From Amphiduros pacificus (lineage: Eukaryota > Annelida > Polychaeta > Phyllodocida > Hesionidae): DNA of 64,000 nucleotides. The notes below the pieces were generated by a model. That model made no database searches, had not been told where the DNA came from, and saw only the letters and a list, made by a program, of their open reading frames with translations. Each line of letters opens with the position of its first letter. The stretch's first letter is position 1. The stretch is from the NCBI GenBank assembly GCA_949316495.1, contig OX439006.1, positions 43,172,918 to 43,236,917 of the forward strand, in the 5' to 3' direction. Of this stretch, positions 22,845-33,355 are shown piece by piece. A program made the position numbers and the translations under genes.

Positions 22845-23143
22845 GATCTGAGGAGAGAGAGAAGCCCCATTTAGTTGAGTTTGACTCGAACAAAAAGTGC
22901 TGTACCATTTGTGGTTATACCTCGCTGTCAACCCAGAGCCTCTTGGCTCACATACGAACACACACAGGAGAGAAGCCACACAAGTGTACGCTGTGTGGAA
23001 AGGCTTTTGTGCAGAAGACGAACCTGACCGTTCACATGAGGGTTCACACCGGAGAGAAGCCTTACAAGTGTGACATATGCCATAGAGCTTTCTCAACAGG
23101 CAGCAATAAGAAAGCTCACATGACTATACATTTCAATACTTAG
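22845..23143 (+). CDS. gene B terminal exon E4: three C2H2 zinc fingers
   Basis: The acceptor is ttcctctctttccag (ends 22844), phase 1, and the exon codes for 98 residues. The leader SEEREKPHLVEF looks like a decayed linker. The first finger (CTIC, C-x12-H) lacks the usual Phe but keeps both Cys and both His. Fingers 2 and 3 are canonical with HTGEKP linkers. Helices are STQSLLA, QKTNLTV and TGSNKKA; the last has Lys in place of the core Leu. AATAAA follows at 23241. Finger 2 is nearly the same as finger 2 of M2 and E3. Stops and frame are intact, so I call it functional despite the odd first finger. Confidence 0.9.
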
Positions 23144-24800
23144 ACATTTTCCTACTTAGTGAAATCCTGTCCTGAAAAATGTGTCAAAGGTCAAAGGCCA
23201 AAGGTGAAGATGTGGGATGAAATTCTTTAAAAAGTAACAAAATAAAACAGTCTAACAGTCCTAAATATCCCATTTATTACTGAAAAGTTAAAGTGACTAA
23301 TTTACAAAACTGATAAGAAATAGATTCCAGGGATACTTCAACACCATTGAGCTTATTGTTTGTAATCTCAACAATTCCTATTTATACAATTAACCTTTTC
23401 AAGAAAGTGATCTTTTGTTTTAATTTCGACAATATTAAAGCAGTTTTGAAATCGCTGCAGTTTTGAAGCGGCTGTTGAGATGTAATGTGAGCAAACAGCA
23501 TTTTGATATACCGGTATGTAAAGGTCCAATTATTGTCACACAAGACATTATTATCAAGGCAAAATGGCTGATATCTCGGCGGAAGTTCTTGTTTGTGATT
23601 GATCTGCTTTCAAATGGCACAGAAATAGAGGAGTACATGTATTATGATGGGTCATAACATTTGTTTAAAGTATACACATTTTTATTATGTAAAGGAAAAT
23701 GCTTGAAAATCTGATTTTGGAAAGGCAAAGTGCTTGAAAATCTGATTTCATGAAAGCTTTTAACACATTTTGTATGCAAATATGGAGCTCTATACAAGGG
23801 GGGGCATCCTGCAAACTCTGGTTGATTTTTAAGTAGCTTTGTTATTGTCTATATTCAGTTTAACTATCACGTTTAAAGATATCACAGTGGTTTATTGTCC
23901 TTCACATTTTGTTTAAAAAGAAAAACAAGTTTGTCATTCTGGAAGGGTAAAATGGTACATTAACAAAATGTACAGCTTCAATGGCTATATAAAAAGAAAA
24001 ATTATTTCTTCAAATTATTTATATACATTTTCTGTGATAGATAATATTAAAACAGCAAAAAATGGACAAAGAAGAATTTTTTATAACCTCAAAGTCGTTG
24101 TAAAACATAAATGTTTTTGCAACGATTTTGGTAATATGGTGTTAACATCAAATTTATAATGCATTCATTAGTTTAAATTACCAAAATAATATAACTTTAT
24201 GTCTGATTTAAGTAATAGAGTAAAAAATACAAAGATTCTGTCTCAGTTGGTCATATCTAATTCTATTTAGGAACAGTAACACAACATTTTCATCCTGATT
24301 TTATATATATAGTCAATTTACACTGAATCATTGCTTTATATATCTACTGTTGCATATACTTAATCTTTGTGAACAGAACTAGTTTGAACACAAACTTAGT
24401 TATTTTATGGGTCTGTTAAACAAACAGTGAATAGAAATCGAATGGTCAGTAGTTTAATCTCTGAGAAATGTAGAAACTTGATGAAATCCCCTTTATTAAT
24501 GTAAGACTTCCTATTTCACTCTAAACGGTGAATCTCCATACAAAGACAGAATCATAGGTGTTATGATATACATGGTCATTGATATAGAAGAAAATACTGG
24601 AGACATTGCAATATTATAGCCAATGATATAAGTCATGGGCCAGTAGTCCTGGTGTGCAATCTTGCACTCGGTTTCTCGGCAGGATGCCAGTTGGTTTTAG
24701 ATGTAGATGTACTCTGCATGGAGAGGTAGAGTCAAATACTATTCGACAGGAAGTTCACACATCAGTGTAAAATTAGCATAGATGTTACTGAGTCATTAAG
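23144..24800. other. 3' UTR of E4 and intron
   Basis: AATAAA at 23241. The rest is AT-rich intron with no coding frame that I trust. The block at 23730-23765 is the inverted partner of 22165-22200. Confidence 0.4.
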
Positions 24801-24806
24801 ATGATT

Positions 24807-24863
24807 AATGATTCCATCCCTAGTTAATATATATATATATATATAAAACCTAGGGATGGAATC

Positions 24864-24958
<95 letters not shown>

Positions 24959-25020
24959 GTAACATATGATTTGCATATACAGTAATTCTGTATATGTCAT
25001 GTGCAAATCAAATGTTACAA
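24807..25020. repeat. long AT microsatellite flanked by two hairpins
   Basis: An uninterrupted (AT)n run of about 90 bp (about 24867-24955) stands between two inverted-repeat pairs. The first has perfect 17-nt arms (aatgattccatccctag at 24807-24823, complement at 24850-24866). The second is imperfect (ttgtaacatatgatttgc at 24957, complement ending at 25020). Confidence 0.92.
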
Positions 25021-26079
25021 TGTAGCCGCATAATGTTCAGCAATGAAGAATGATTTGTAAAGAGTGTTTTGCAACATGTGTATTGATAAATATCAGTCTA
25101 TAAAATTTTGGATTTTATTGGCTAATAAAGATTAAAGAAAAAACCACTGTTTTTTTTTAGGTCAGTCTCAGCAGAGATTGGCCACCTGGCATGAGATTGA
25201 TTTTTATCTTGACTCTGTTAGACAGTCTCTTTTGGTTCTTTATCATTCACTCCCCAGTGTGGGAATTGTCTCGACCTCCACACTCTCTGGTCTGGAATCA
25301 TGTAATATGCTCCCCCACACAGCATGCACAAACTAATGATGTAGGGAGCTCACTCGCTTGATTGTCACCATGATAATCATTAGGATACTGTAATTCAATG
25401 ACGTTAGCTCTGAAATAATACACCTCCATTTTAATACACCTACTTTTAAACAATTTAAGTTAAACTTTTTGTGGAACATTCTTCCTTCTGACATGTAGCA
25501 TAGAAGTCTCGTGATCATCTGACCTAGAGAGGGCCACTCTGACACTTGACACCATCCACTCACTCTCCATGCAAGACTAAAGCTCTCTTGCAACTTTGAG
25601 TATCGCCTCTTAAAAAACGCCAAGAGGTGACACACGAAAAGTACCCAACAGAGAACAGAGAGAGGTGATGACCACATCACAGGGATAATTAGAGATAACT
25701 TTGTGTCCAAGCTTGGTTGCCGCCTTGGATTACCCCTGCCTCCCAAACTCTGACCTAGATAAAGTTATGGGGTGCAGCTAAAAATGCTTAGTCCTCAAGA
25801 TGGCATTTTACACTCATTGTTGTATTTCAGTCGGGAAATATATTGGATGCTGATCATTCTGGTACTTGATTCATTTCCATTCACCACACAGAAGTGATTT
25901 TATTAAGAACAATTCAAATGTCAACAATTCAACCAATTGTCTTGAGAACCCTTTTTAAATTAAAATTTTAACACTGTTTTCTAACACTTGTACAGCAGTT
26001 TTAAAGTGGGATAAAAAGTACCGCCCATTCCATTTTAATGGATGTCTTATATGAATGAGTTGGCTACAGATTGCTGGTG
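25021..26079. other. gene B intron segment
   Basis: About 1 kb with no feature seen. An open frame at 25333-25746 on the minus strand has no recognisable domain. Confidence 0.4.
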
Positions 26080-26330
26080 ACATCAGTGTAGAATAATGAC
26101 ATAGTGTCATAACGACACCATTGGTGTATGGTAATCACCAAAGTCATGATATAGTGTCATAATGACACCATTGGTGTATGGTAATCACCAAAGGCATGAC
26201 TGACTAAGTGTCATAATGACACCATTGGTGTATGGTAATCACCAAAGGCACGACTAAGTGTCATAATGACACCATTGGTGTATGGTAATCACTAAAGGCA
26301 TGAATAAGTGTCATAATGACACCATGGATG
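26080..26330. repeat. tandem array, about 50-bp unit, 5 copies
   Basis: The unit contains gtgtcataatgacaccattg, which is itself a short palindrome, and gtatggtaatcacc. The array lies about 280 bp upstream of exon E5. Confidence 0.92.
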
Positions 26331-26611
26331 TATGTAAGCTTCATCAGGCTTTACAAAGAGTTTGTGCCCATTTTCCCCACAGACACCCCTGTGTCATATA
26401 ACCATTTCAGTTTCTGGTTAATTACCAAACTAGCTTAAAGTTTATCATTATATATTCTCATGAAATTAACCTTCATAGTACACTACCTTTAAGCTAGTTG
26501 ATTTATTTTAGGCACATGTACACATTCCTCATACAACACATCTGGCAATGTTTAAAACTTGAAGTTAAATGTGTGCATGGCTGAAGTTGTGTACTTGATT
26601 GTATGTTGCAG

Positions 26612-26961
26612 ATTTGGGAATGGCAGATGTGCACTCAGAGATGGCCAATGTGGAGAGGTTCCTCTATCCCCAACCCACCTCTCCCACCAGACAACATCCT
26701 TGCTCCATATGTGGCAAATATTTCAAAAGGGCAGACCACCTGCGAGAACACTCGAGAATACACACTGGAGAGAAGCCATATAAATGTCGATATTGCTTGC
26801 GGGGGTTCGCCCAGAGAACTCCAATGGTAAAACATGAAAAACTCCATACAGGAGAGAAGCCTCATGAATGTAATGTGTGCCAGGAAAGATTTATGACCAA
26901 AGAGAGCCTCCAGTTACATTTGATTCGTAAACATTTAGAGACACCATCTCAGGATCCGTAA
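26612..26961 (+). CDS. gene B terminal exon E5: three C2H2 zinc fingers
   Basis: The acceptor is gattgtatgttgcag (ends 26611), phase 1, and the exon codes for 115 residues. The leader is acidic, then Pro-rich (FLYPQPTSPTRQHP). The three fingers have HTGEKP linkers and helices RADHLRE, QRTPMVK and TKESLQL; the last finger ends H-x4-H. Together with E6 and E7 it forms a second finger subfamily (FKRxxHL, QRTxxV), distinct from E1-E4. The tail RKHLETPSQDP ends in a TAA that falls inside the first copy boundary of a 31-bp tandem array. The last coding segment 26927-26957 is therefore the diverged first unit of that array, and the present C-terminus was shaped by the repeat. Confidence 0.93.
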
Positions 26962-27258
26962 ACATTAAGAGACACCGTCTCAGGATCCTGTAAACATTAA
27001 GAGACACCGTCTCAGGATCCGTAAACATTAAGAGACACCGTCTCAGGATCCGTAAACATTAAGAGACACCGTCTCAGGATCTGTAAACATTAAGAGACAC
27101 CGTCTCAGGATCCGTAAACATTAAGAGACACCGTCTCAGGATCCGTAAACATTAAGAGACACCGTCTCAGGATCCGTAAACATTAAGAGACACCGTCTCA
27201 GGATCTGTAAACATTAAGAGACACCGTCTCAGGATCCGTAAACATTAAGAGACACCGC
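26927..27258. repeat. tandem array, 31-bp unit, about 11 copies, starting in the E5 coding end
   Basis: The unit is cgtaaacattaagagacacc plus gtctcaggatc. Unit one is coding sequence of E5 with two or three differences; all later units lie after the stop. Copies are almost identical, so the expansion is recent. The array would be part of the E5 3' UTR. Confidence 0.96.
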
Positions 27259-27688
27259 CTCAGCTGCTTTGCCTACTTTTAGGAGGTCGATGTGCTCAGC
27301 TGCATCCAGCTTACCACAGCATTCATTCATTCATTATTTCACACAAGTTATCCAACTAATTTCTTCATACTTTATACAAAGGCCCTGGTTCTCATCCAGG
27401 TGGATCATTGTCAAAAAGTAAAACTTCATATCATTTCATAATCCTGAATTTTACTTTTTGACAAGAGAAACTCTTACAATCTTACAAGGATAAAGCAACA
27501 GTGCATGTTCCATGGTCTGCCCTGCATGCGCTGCTGGTCATCTGGGTAATTCTACAATAGGTATCTGTCAACCCATTTGTGTGAGATACTTTATACTTGA
27601 TTTTTGAGCTCACAGCGATAGGTGATACTTTAAGAGAATGTGTATAAGAAGAGAGCTGAATCTTTGTGTCCTTGGTTGTATATTGCAG
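27259..27688. other. gene B intron between E5 and E6
   Basis: About 430 bases; a clear polyadenylation signal for E5 was not found here. Nothing else seen. Confidence 0.4.
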
Positions 27689-28014
27689 GTATTGGGAGTC
27701 AGCAGGTGCCTCCGGACGCGATGTTCTTTCCTCCCCCTGCGCCACCCACAAAGCAGCATCCCTGCCTCGTATGTGGAAGACTGTTCAAGCGTGCATACCA
27801 CCTCCGCGAACATGCACGCATTCACACGGGAGAGAAGCCTTATAAGTGTCAGTTTTGCAATAGAGGATTCACTCAGAGGACCCCAATGGTGAAACACGAG
27901 AGACTGCACACAGGAGAGAAGCCCTACGGATGTAGCACATGCGATGAGAGCTTCATGACAAAGGAATACCTCCAGGCACATCGGATCCTTAAACACAAAG
28001 ATACTCCAAATTGA
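27689..28014 (+). CDS. gene B terminal exon E6: three C2H2 zinc fingers
   Basis: The acceptor is ggttgtatattgcag (ends 27688), phase 1, and the exon codes for 107 residues. The leader has a Pro-rich run (PPDAMFFPPPAPPTKQHP). The three fingers have helices RAYHLRE, QRTPMVK and TKEYLQA, and the last ends H-x4-H. AATAAA follows at 28041. It is a clear tandem duplicate of E5. The acceptor region, leader end (QHPC), finger 2 and finger 3 all align, while finger 1 positions differ (D to Y before the core His), which could change base preference. An opposite-strand open frame is a shadow. Confidence 0.93.
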
Positions 28015-28046
28015 TTAGATTATTATTGAATTATAAAGAGAATAAA

Positions 28047-29149
28047 TGACCTTTGTCTCTATGAGCATTTGACCATTGTTTATGTAATGGAGGATTTTAT
28101 TTTATTTAGCATAATTAGGACAAAAGCATAATTAGCACAAAAATTAGCACAAAAGCATTATCTTGTGTGAAACATTTCTGTACATTAACCATCAGATTAC
28201 CAGAGATATTGCTAGAAGGACTATTGCTCGAAGCTGACTTTTCTCTCCTTATAAACGAAAAGTGACAAGATATTCAAAGTTAAATGATACAGATTAAAAG
28301 GCAGTTAAAGGGCTTTTTTAAAGGACTATGTAAAACAACCAATAAATGTACATTGCTACACTGAAATGCAATTTCCTAGCAGTATGTATCTATGTCGTAC
28401 ATAGCCACAAATATGTTTAAAAATTGTGATGCGTCCATTGTCCCCTGAGACTCAGATCAGAATGAGACATGATTTTAAGTAGCCATTGTCTCATTTCTCC
28501 CATCAAACAAGATCCCTGGATTGCAGAATGCTGAATAAAGGAAAACTAATTTAAGTTCTACCATGTATTTGTTTAAAATACCTGATGCTTGATTTGGTTA
28601 TCTGAGATGAAACAAATCAAAGTATTTAGTTGTGTAAATCAGACAGTTATATTTCTATTATAAGGTAATGAATCCTGATGTCAAAGTATATTTCTATAAA
28701 TCAGTGGACAGACCTGTAGTTCTCCAAATAACCAGGCCTGAGAATCCTAGGTACCATATTAGTTTCCCTAATTACTTCCCCTGGAAATCTGCCATTGTTG
28801 TTTATAGAAGTTCAACAATCATAATCGTGTAGTGACTACCTGGTCGCTGTAAAATAATGCTTTAAAATAATGAAGTGAGAACCTGCAGAAAGATTAATAT
28901 TGACTTGGCAAGCTAACTACTTAGTCAAGGAAATTTGTATAGTTGGGCCAAGCAAATTACTTGGACAATTATTCTATCATTCACTACATATAAATAAATC
29001 AACCACCAAAAAGATTAATATTTAACTTGCACCAATCAAACTATTTGGACAAGGACATTTGGATAGATGGGCCAAGTAAACTACTTGGACAACACTTGGA
29101 CAATTCAAAGAAAACAAAGAAAATACTTTAAAACTACCTTATTCAAAAT
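28047..29149. other. gene B intron after E6
   Basis: About 1.1 kb, AT-rich. Near the end a segment with gggccaag(c/t)aaa(t)tacttggac occurs twice (about 28905-28970 and 29025-29100), a diverged local duplication. No gene seen. Confidence 0.4.
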
Positions 29150-29265
29150 ACATACAATATTGGCCAAAATGAATACAATTGATTCTTATCTGTCTTGCCT
29201 GTATTTTGGTGGCAAGCATAACCCATGCAGGAAATCCTGGAAATACTTCCAGATCTGGAAGTACT

Positions 29266-29606
29266 CAGGGCTCGACATATGCACTGGCCCGGTGGCCCAG
29301 GGCCACCAGATCCTCTGTTCGGGCAAGTGAATGCTCTGTTGTAGTGGCCCAGATGGGCAACCATATTTTTGGTCTTTTAGTGGCCCAAACTATCTTGATT
29401 TTATTATTCTAATCCTTGATAGATATCATATCATGATAGAAATTTGATTGGGACAAGTATCCCCCACTCAGACACTATACAGCCTTATGTACAATGCTCT
29501 TTATTGTATCACACATCCTATTATCCTTAGAAACTTCGGGCCACCACTTCTCATGCTCTGGTGGCCAACTGGGCAACCAACATTTGTCTCTTTATGTCAA
29601 GGCCTG
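29266..29606. mobile_element. hAT-like MITE, 341 bp
   Basis: The left end cagggctcgacatat and right end tatgtcaaggcctg are imperfect inverted repeats. The direct repeat AGTACT flanks both sides (29260-29265 and 29607-29612). The cagggctcga terminus is typical of hAT non-autonomous elements, though an 8-bp duplication would be expected and only 6 bp match. The interior has repeated ggtggcc blocks. Confidence 0.6.
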
Positions 29607-30370
29607 AGTACTGCATCTGTTACGAATAATGCCCTGAATCTAAAGCAATATACAGGACCCATTTAATACCCTTGTGGAATGTGTGCCGGAATGACCAGTT
29701 GCGAACAATCACAGAGCCATGCAGTGTGATAAATGTGATACATATATACACATCAGATTTAATGGGCTTACATATAAAGATTATGAATTATTCCAAAAAC
29801 TAAAATGGCTGTCATGGGAGTGCTGGAAATGTTGACTTCCTAATACCTCTGATGCTTTCTTTAGAAATGAATTTGAAACAAGTAATCTCTTTGGAACACT
29901 ATGTGATGAAAGTGTCACAAGTGAAGAAAGTGCTCAAGATCAACCTGTAAAAAATACCTTCAATACTATACCAAATCAACCAAAAAAGCCAATGATAATG
30001 ACATTGAGATCATGACAGTGAATTGAAGAGGTTAAGCACAACTAAAAGCAACTGGAACTACAGGAACTAATAACTGAGCATAATTACCTGATATATTATG
30101 CATAACTGAATCCCACATCGACCACACTATTGCAGACTGCTTGACGGAAGAGAGTCTAAAAACTGACTGAACTTGTATGGAGAAAACTTAACATAACTGG
30201 TAAAACTACTATTTGTAGGATGTTACTGTAAGCCAACAAACAAAAATATATTCAATGTCCATGAACTCAGTGCATCTTTTGATAAGATCCCCCATTCTGA
30301 CACAAATATTGGGCAGCCCCATTCTGACACAAATACCCCAAATATTCTGCTTACAGGAGATTTCAATGTA

Positions 30371-31330
30371 CAGTCCACCCTCACTTTCTGACACTTCATT
30401 AATCAGACATTTCACCTTCCGACCATATTTTATTGGCGACCAACTGTTTTTCTCTATATTTGTACTCAACTATCTGACAATTTCAGTTTCAGACACCGAC
30501 AATCCTTTTTGAACACAAAACTGCATAATCTATTGTTTTTGGGTTCATATATCCGACATTAAAGAAAGTCAAACATTTGCTAATTGTTCAGAAATACTGA
30601 TTTGCAAGCTGATTGTCATCAACACAACAATTAACTCTCAACTGCAGACAGGTGACAGACCCACAATACAGGTGTTAATTGCATTTGGCCCAACAAGAGC
30701 TAGTCTAATCTCTTCCCTCACAGGGCTGTCATAACAAGCTGGCAAGTGTTAAAAAGCTAAGGGATTAAATCAACCATCCCATTCATTAGAACCAAAGTGT
30801 CATAGGGATGAGTTCTTTTCATTGTAAGATTAACTCTTGTCACCAGTAGGATTCAATTAGGCACTTCACAGACCAGCTCTTGTGACATGCAGAACAATAG
30901 AATAGTGACAAATGGATGAGTTCTTGTCAATGGGAAATGTACTCATGTCACCTATGCAATGATACTGGAAGGGCATAAATGATGGGAGTTTACTTTGAAA
31001 AATCAGTCTGTAGTTTGAATTCCATGCAATGCAGAATGTCTTCCCAACCTAGTAAACGTCGACGTATTGAGATAACTGGTGGTCAGAAGAAAGAACTCTG
31101 TCAGTACAAGAAGGACAACCCAAAGGTCACACAGCAGGGTCTGGTTGATCTGTTTGGTGAGAGATGGGGCTGTACCATAGGCCGCAGTACTGTGTGTGAC
31201 ATCCTGAAACACTCAGATCACTGGCTGGCTGTGCCCACAGAGACAGAGGACTGCACCCGCATACCGACAATCCCATTAATCCGACATAATTTTGTGCGAC
31301 CGAGAGTGTCAGATAAATGAAGGTGGACTG
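30371..31330 (+). mobile_element. pogo/Tigger-type DNA transposon, internally deleted, 960 bp
   Basis: Termini cagtccaccctcactttctg at 30371 and the complement of cagtccaccttcatttatct at 31330, with TA on both sides (30369-30370 and 31331-31332). Short ccgac/tctgacac motifs recur inward, as in pogo-group ends. Only the front of the transposase remains (31030-31320). It is inserted exactly in the LINE endonuclease motif GDFNV. Confidence 0.8.
31030..31320 (+). pseudogene. Tigger-like transposase, N-terminal DNA-binding part only
   Basis: The frame opens with MSSQPSKRRRIEITGGQKKE and continues through KVTQQGLVDLFGERWG and IGRSTVCDILKHSDHW. This is the psq/CENP-B-type helix-turn-helix of pogo-group transposases. 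After about 60 residues the frame runs straight into the right inverted repeat, so the second helix-turn-helix and the DDE catalytic domain are missing. An upstream in-frame ATG at 30979 is also possible. It could bind related element ends but cannot cut DNA. Confidence 0.75.
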
Positions 31331-31868
31331 TACCAGATATCACATGGGAGAATATGTCCAATATATGCCAAGCCTAGGATATGGGACCGACCTTAATACA
31401 GCAATGGTTGATACTGTTAATGAACACTGTCAAACCACACCCATCCAGGGGAGGAAATAGATTAGATTTAGTATGTACAACCAACCCTTGGCTAGTTAAT
31501 AAAATATCTGTCCATCCAGGCATGAGTGACCATGATGTGGTAATAAATAAATTATAGATTCTAACCTCCCAATTGAAACTTAGAACAATGTTCACAGCGA
31601 AATGGTGGAAGTATGCCCTTTAATTAAAATGAGATGAATACATTATCTCTGATATTCAGTTAATGTTTGTGGTCATGGTGGAGTTTTGTTTAAGTCCTGT
31701 AACTGGTTCATTATTTGCTTGTCCCAGGGGAGGGCTTGGCGAAGGCCATTAATAGGAATAATAGGGTAATCTTTTGTATTAAAAGAAATTTAAGAAAATA
31801 TGATGTAAATTAACAGTTCAATTTAAGTAATTCTCAATGCATATTTTGTTCTCTCACTGTATTTTCAG

Positions 31869-32170
31869 GATTTGATAGAGGGCTGTTTCTTGAGCTACCA
31901 AGGTTGGCCAAGTCAGGCATGGACCACACTTGTGATGTCTGCGGGAAAATCTTCAAACGGCGAGACCACCTACAGGGACACATTCGCATACACACGGGAG
32001 AGAAGCCCTATAAATGTGGTTGGTGTGAGAAGGCCTTCAACCAGCGCACACATCTGGTACTTCATGAAAGGACCCACACAGGAGAGAGACCATACCAGTG
32101 TGAAAAGTGCCACTCCAGCTTCATCTCAAGACAACAGCTCAATTATCACGTTATAAGTGCTCACGAGTGA
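31869..32170 (+). CDS. gene B terminal exon E7: three C2H2 zinc fingers
   Basis: The acceptor is ctcactgtattttcag (ends 31868), phase 1, and the exon codes for 99 residues. The leader is short and hydrophobic/basic ([18 protein letters not shown]). The three fingers have helices RRDHLQG, QRTHLVL and SRQQLNY, linkers HTGEKP and HTGERP, and a last finger with H-x4-H. It belongs to the E5/E6 subfamily (same FKRRDHL and NQRT positions). No AATAAA is close to the stop. It is the last zinc-finger exon that I can find on the plus strand, 18 kb from the constant exons, with a LINE in the preceding intron. Confidence 0.93.
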
Positions 32171-32285
32171 GCTCCTTCTTATCTCTCATAAGATCAATGA
32201 CTCAAAACCAAAAAGTATGATTAAAACTTACGTCTGTCATTTCCTGCTCAACATTTCCTATTTGAAATCCAGGGCCACTATCAAT

Positions 32286-32995
32286 CTCATAACAGGCCCT
32301 AGTGTGGCCACCTTAACCCATAACAGGACCTAGTGTGACCACCTTATCCCATAACAGGACCTAGTGTGACCACCTTATCCCATAACAGGACCTAGTGTAG
32401 CCACCTTATCCCATAACAGGGCCGAATGTGGCCACCTTATCTCATAACAGGACCTAGTGTGGCCACCTTATCCCATAACAGGGCCTAGTGTTGCCACCTT
32501 ATCTCATAACAGGGCCTAGTGTGGCCACCTTATCCCATAACAGGGCCTAGTGTGACCACCTTATCTCATAACAGGGCCTAGTGTGGCCACCTTATCCCAT
32601 AACAGGGCCTAGTGTGGCCACCTTATCCCATAACAGGACCTAGTGTGACCACCTTATCTCATAACAGGGCCTAGTGTGTGCACCTTATCCCAAACAGGAC
32701 CTAGTGTGGCCACCTTATCCCATAACAGGGCCTAGTGTGACCACCTTATCTCATAACAGGGCCTAGTGTGGCCACCTTATCCCATAACAGGGCCTAGTGT
32801 GACCACCTTATCCCATAACAGGGCCTAGTGTGGCCACCTTATCCCATAACAGGACCTAGTGTGGCCATCTTATCCCATAACAGGGCCTAGTGTGGCCACC
32901 TTATCCCATAACAGGGCCTAGTGTGGCCACCTTATCCCATAACAGGGTCTAGTGTGGCCATCTTATCCCATAACAGGGCCTAGTGTGTGCACCTT
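32286..32995. repeat. tandem array, 31-bp unit, about 23 copies
   Basis: The unit is cataacagggcctagtgtgg plus ccaccttatcc, starting about 115 bp after the E7 stop. Unlike the array after E5 it shows no similarity to the exon end. It may form part of the E7 3' UTR. Confidence 0.96.
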
Positions 32996-33036
32996 ATCCA
33001 TTGCATTAGTCCATGTATGGACTAATGCAATGGATA
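32995..33036. repeat. perfect 42-nt palindrome
   Basis: Arms of 20 nt (tatccattgcattagtccat and its exact complement) are separated by two bases (gt). It begins inside the last repeat unit of the array at 32286-32995. Confidence 0.95.
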
Positions 33037-33355
33037 ATGGATGTTTAAAATCGTGGAAATATTTCAAAATAACATATTAAAAACAAAGGTGAAAAAGGTA
33101 TGTTCAGCATAATCATAATTAGGAGCAAAATAGGCTAAAATGAGGATTATGTGAGGACAATATGACCTGTTATAGGGAATCTTAAAAGCTAAGATAGTGC
33201 AGAAATTGTGTATGAATGCAATGTCATGTCTCCCCTCTGTCATAAACAACAAAGCGGAACGAAAGCTCAAATCACAGCCTTGGATGAGATCATTTTTAAT
33301 CCATGTATGGGGTTGTTAATTTCACTTCACTTGTTAATTTAAGAGTTATTAATTT
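33037..33355. other. AT-rich spacer
   Basis: About 320 bases; an open frame at 33064-33270 on the minus strand has no domain. Nothing called. Confidence 0.35.

Larger units (their letters stand above)
29150..31620 (+). mobile_element. decayed LINE (PHD-like finger and endonuclease part), interrupted twice
   Basis: Plus-strand fragments translate, with breaks, into the 5' part of a non-LTR retrotransposon ORF2. Near 29220 there is a HAGNPG-like start motif. At about 29670-29830 there is a PHD-like Cys/His cluster (YPCGMC, CDKCD, WECWKC). From about 30030 an endonuclease domain follows, including LLTGDFNV at its 3' end (about 30345-30368) and, after an inserted element, RLDLVCTTNP and PGMSDHDVV (31450-31550). 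No reverse transcriptase follows. A hAT-like MITE (29266-29606) and a pogo/Tigger derivative (30371-31330) are inserted in it. The order finger then endonuclease is known from CR1/Jockey-like LINEs of invertebrates; the exact clade is not determined. It lies in the intron between E6 and E7 and has several stops and frame breaks. Confidence 0.75.

Noticed and set aside
24762-25006. Frames of poly Ile-Tyr
   Set aside because: Translation of the (AT)n microsatellite.
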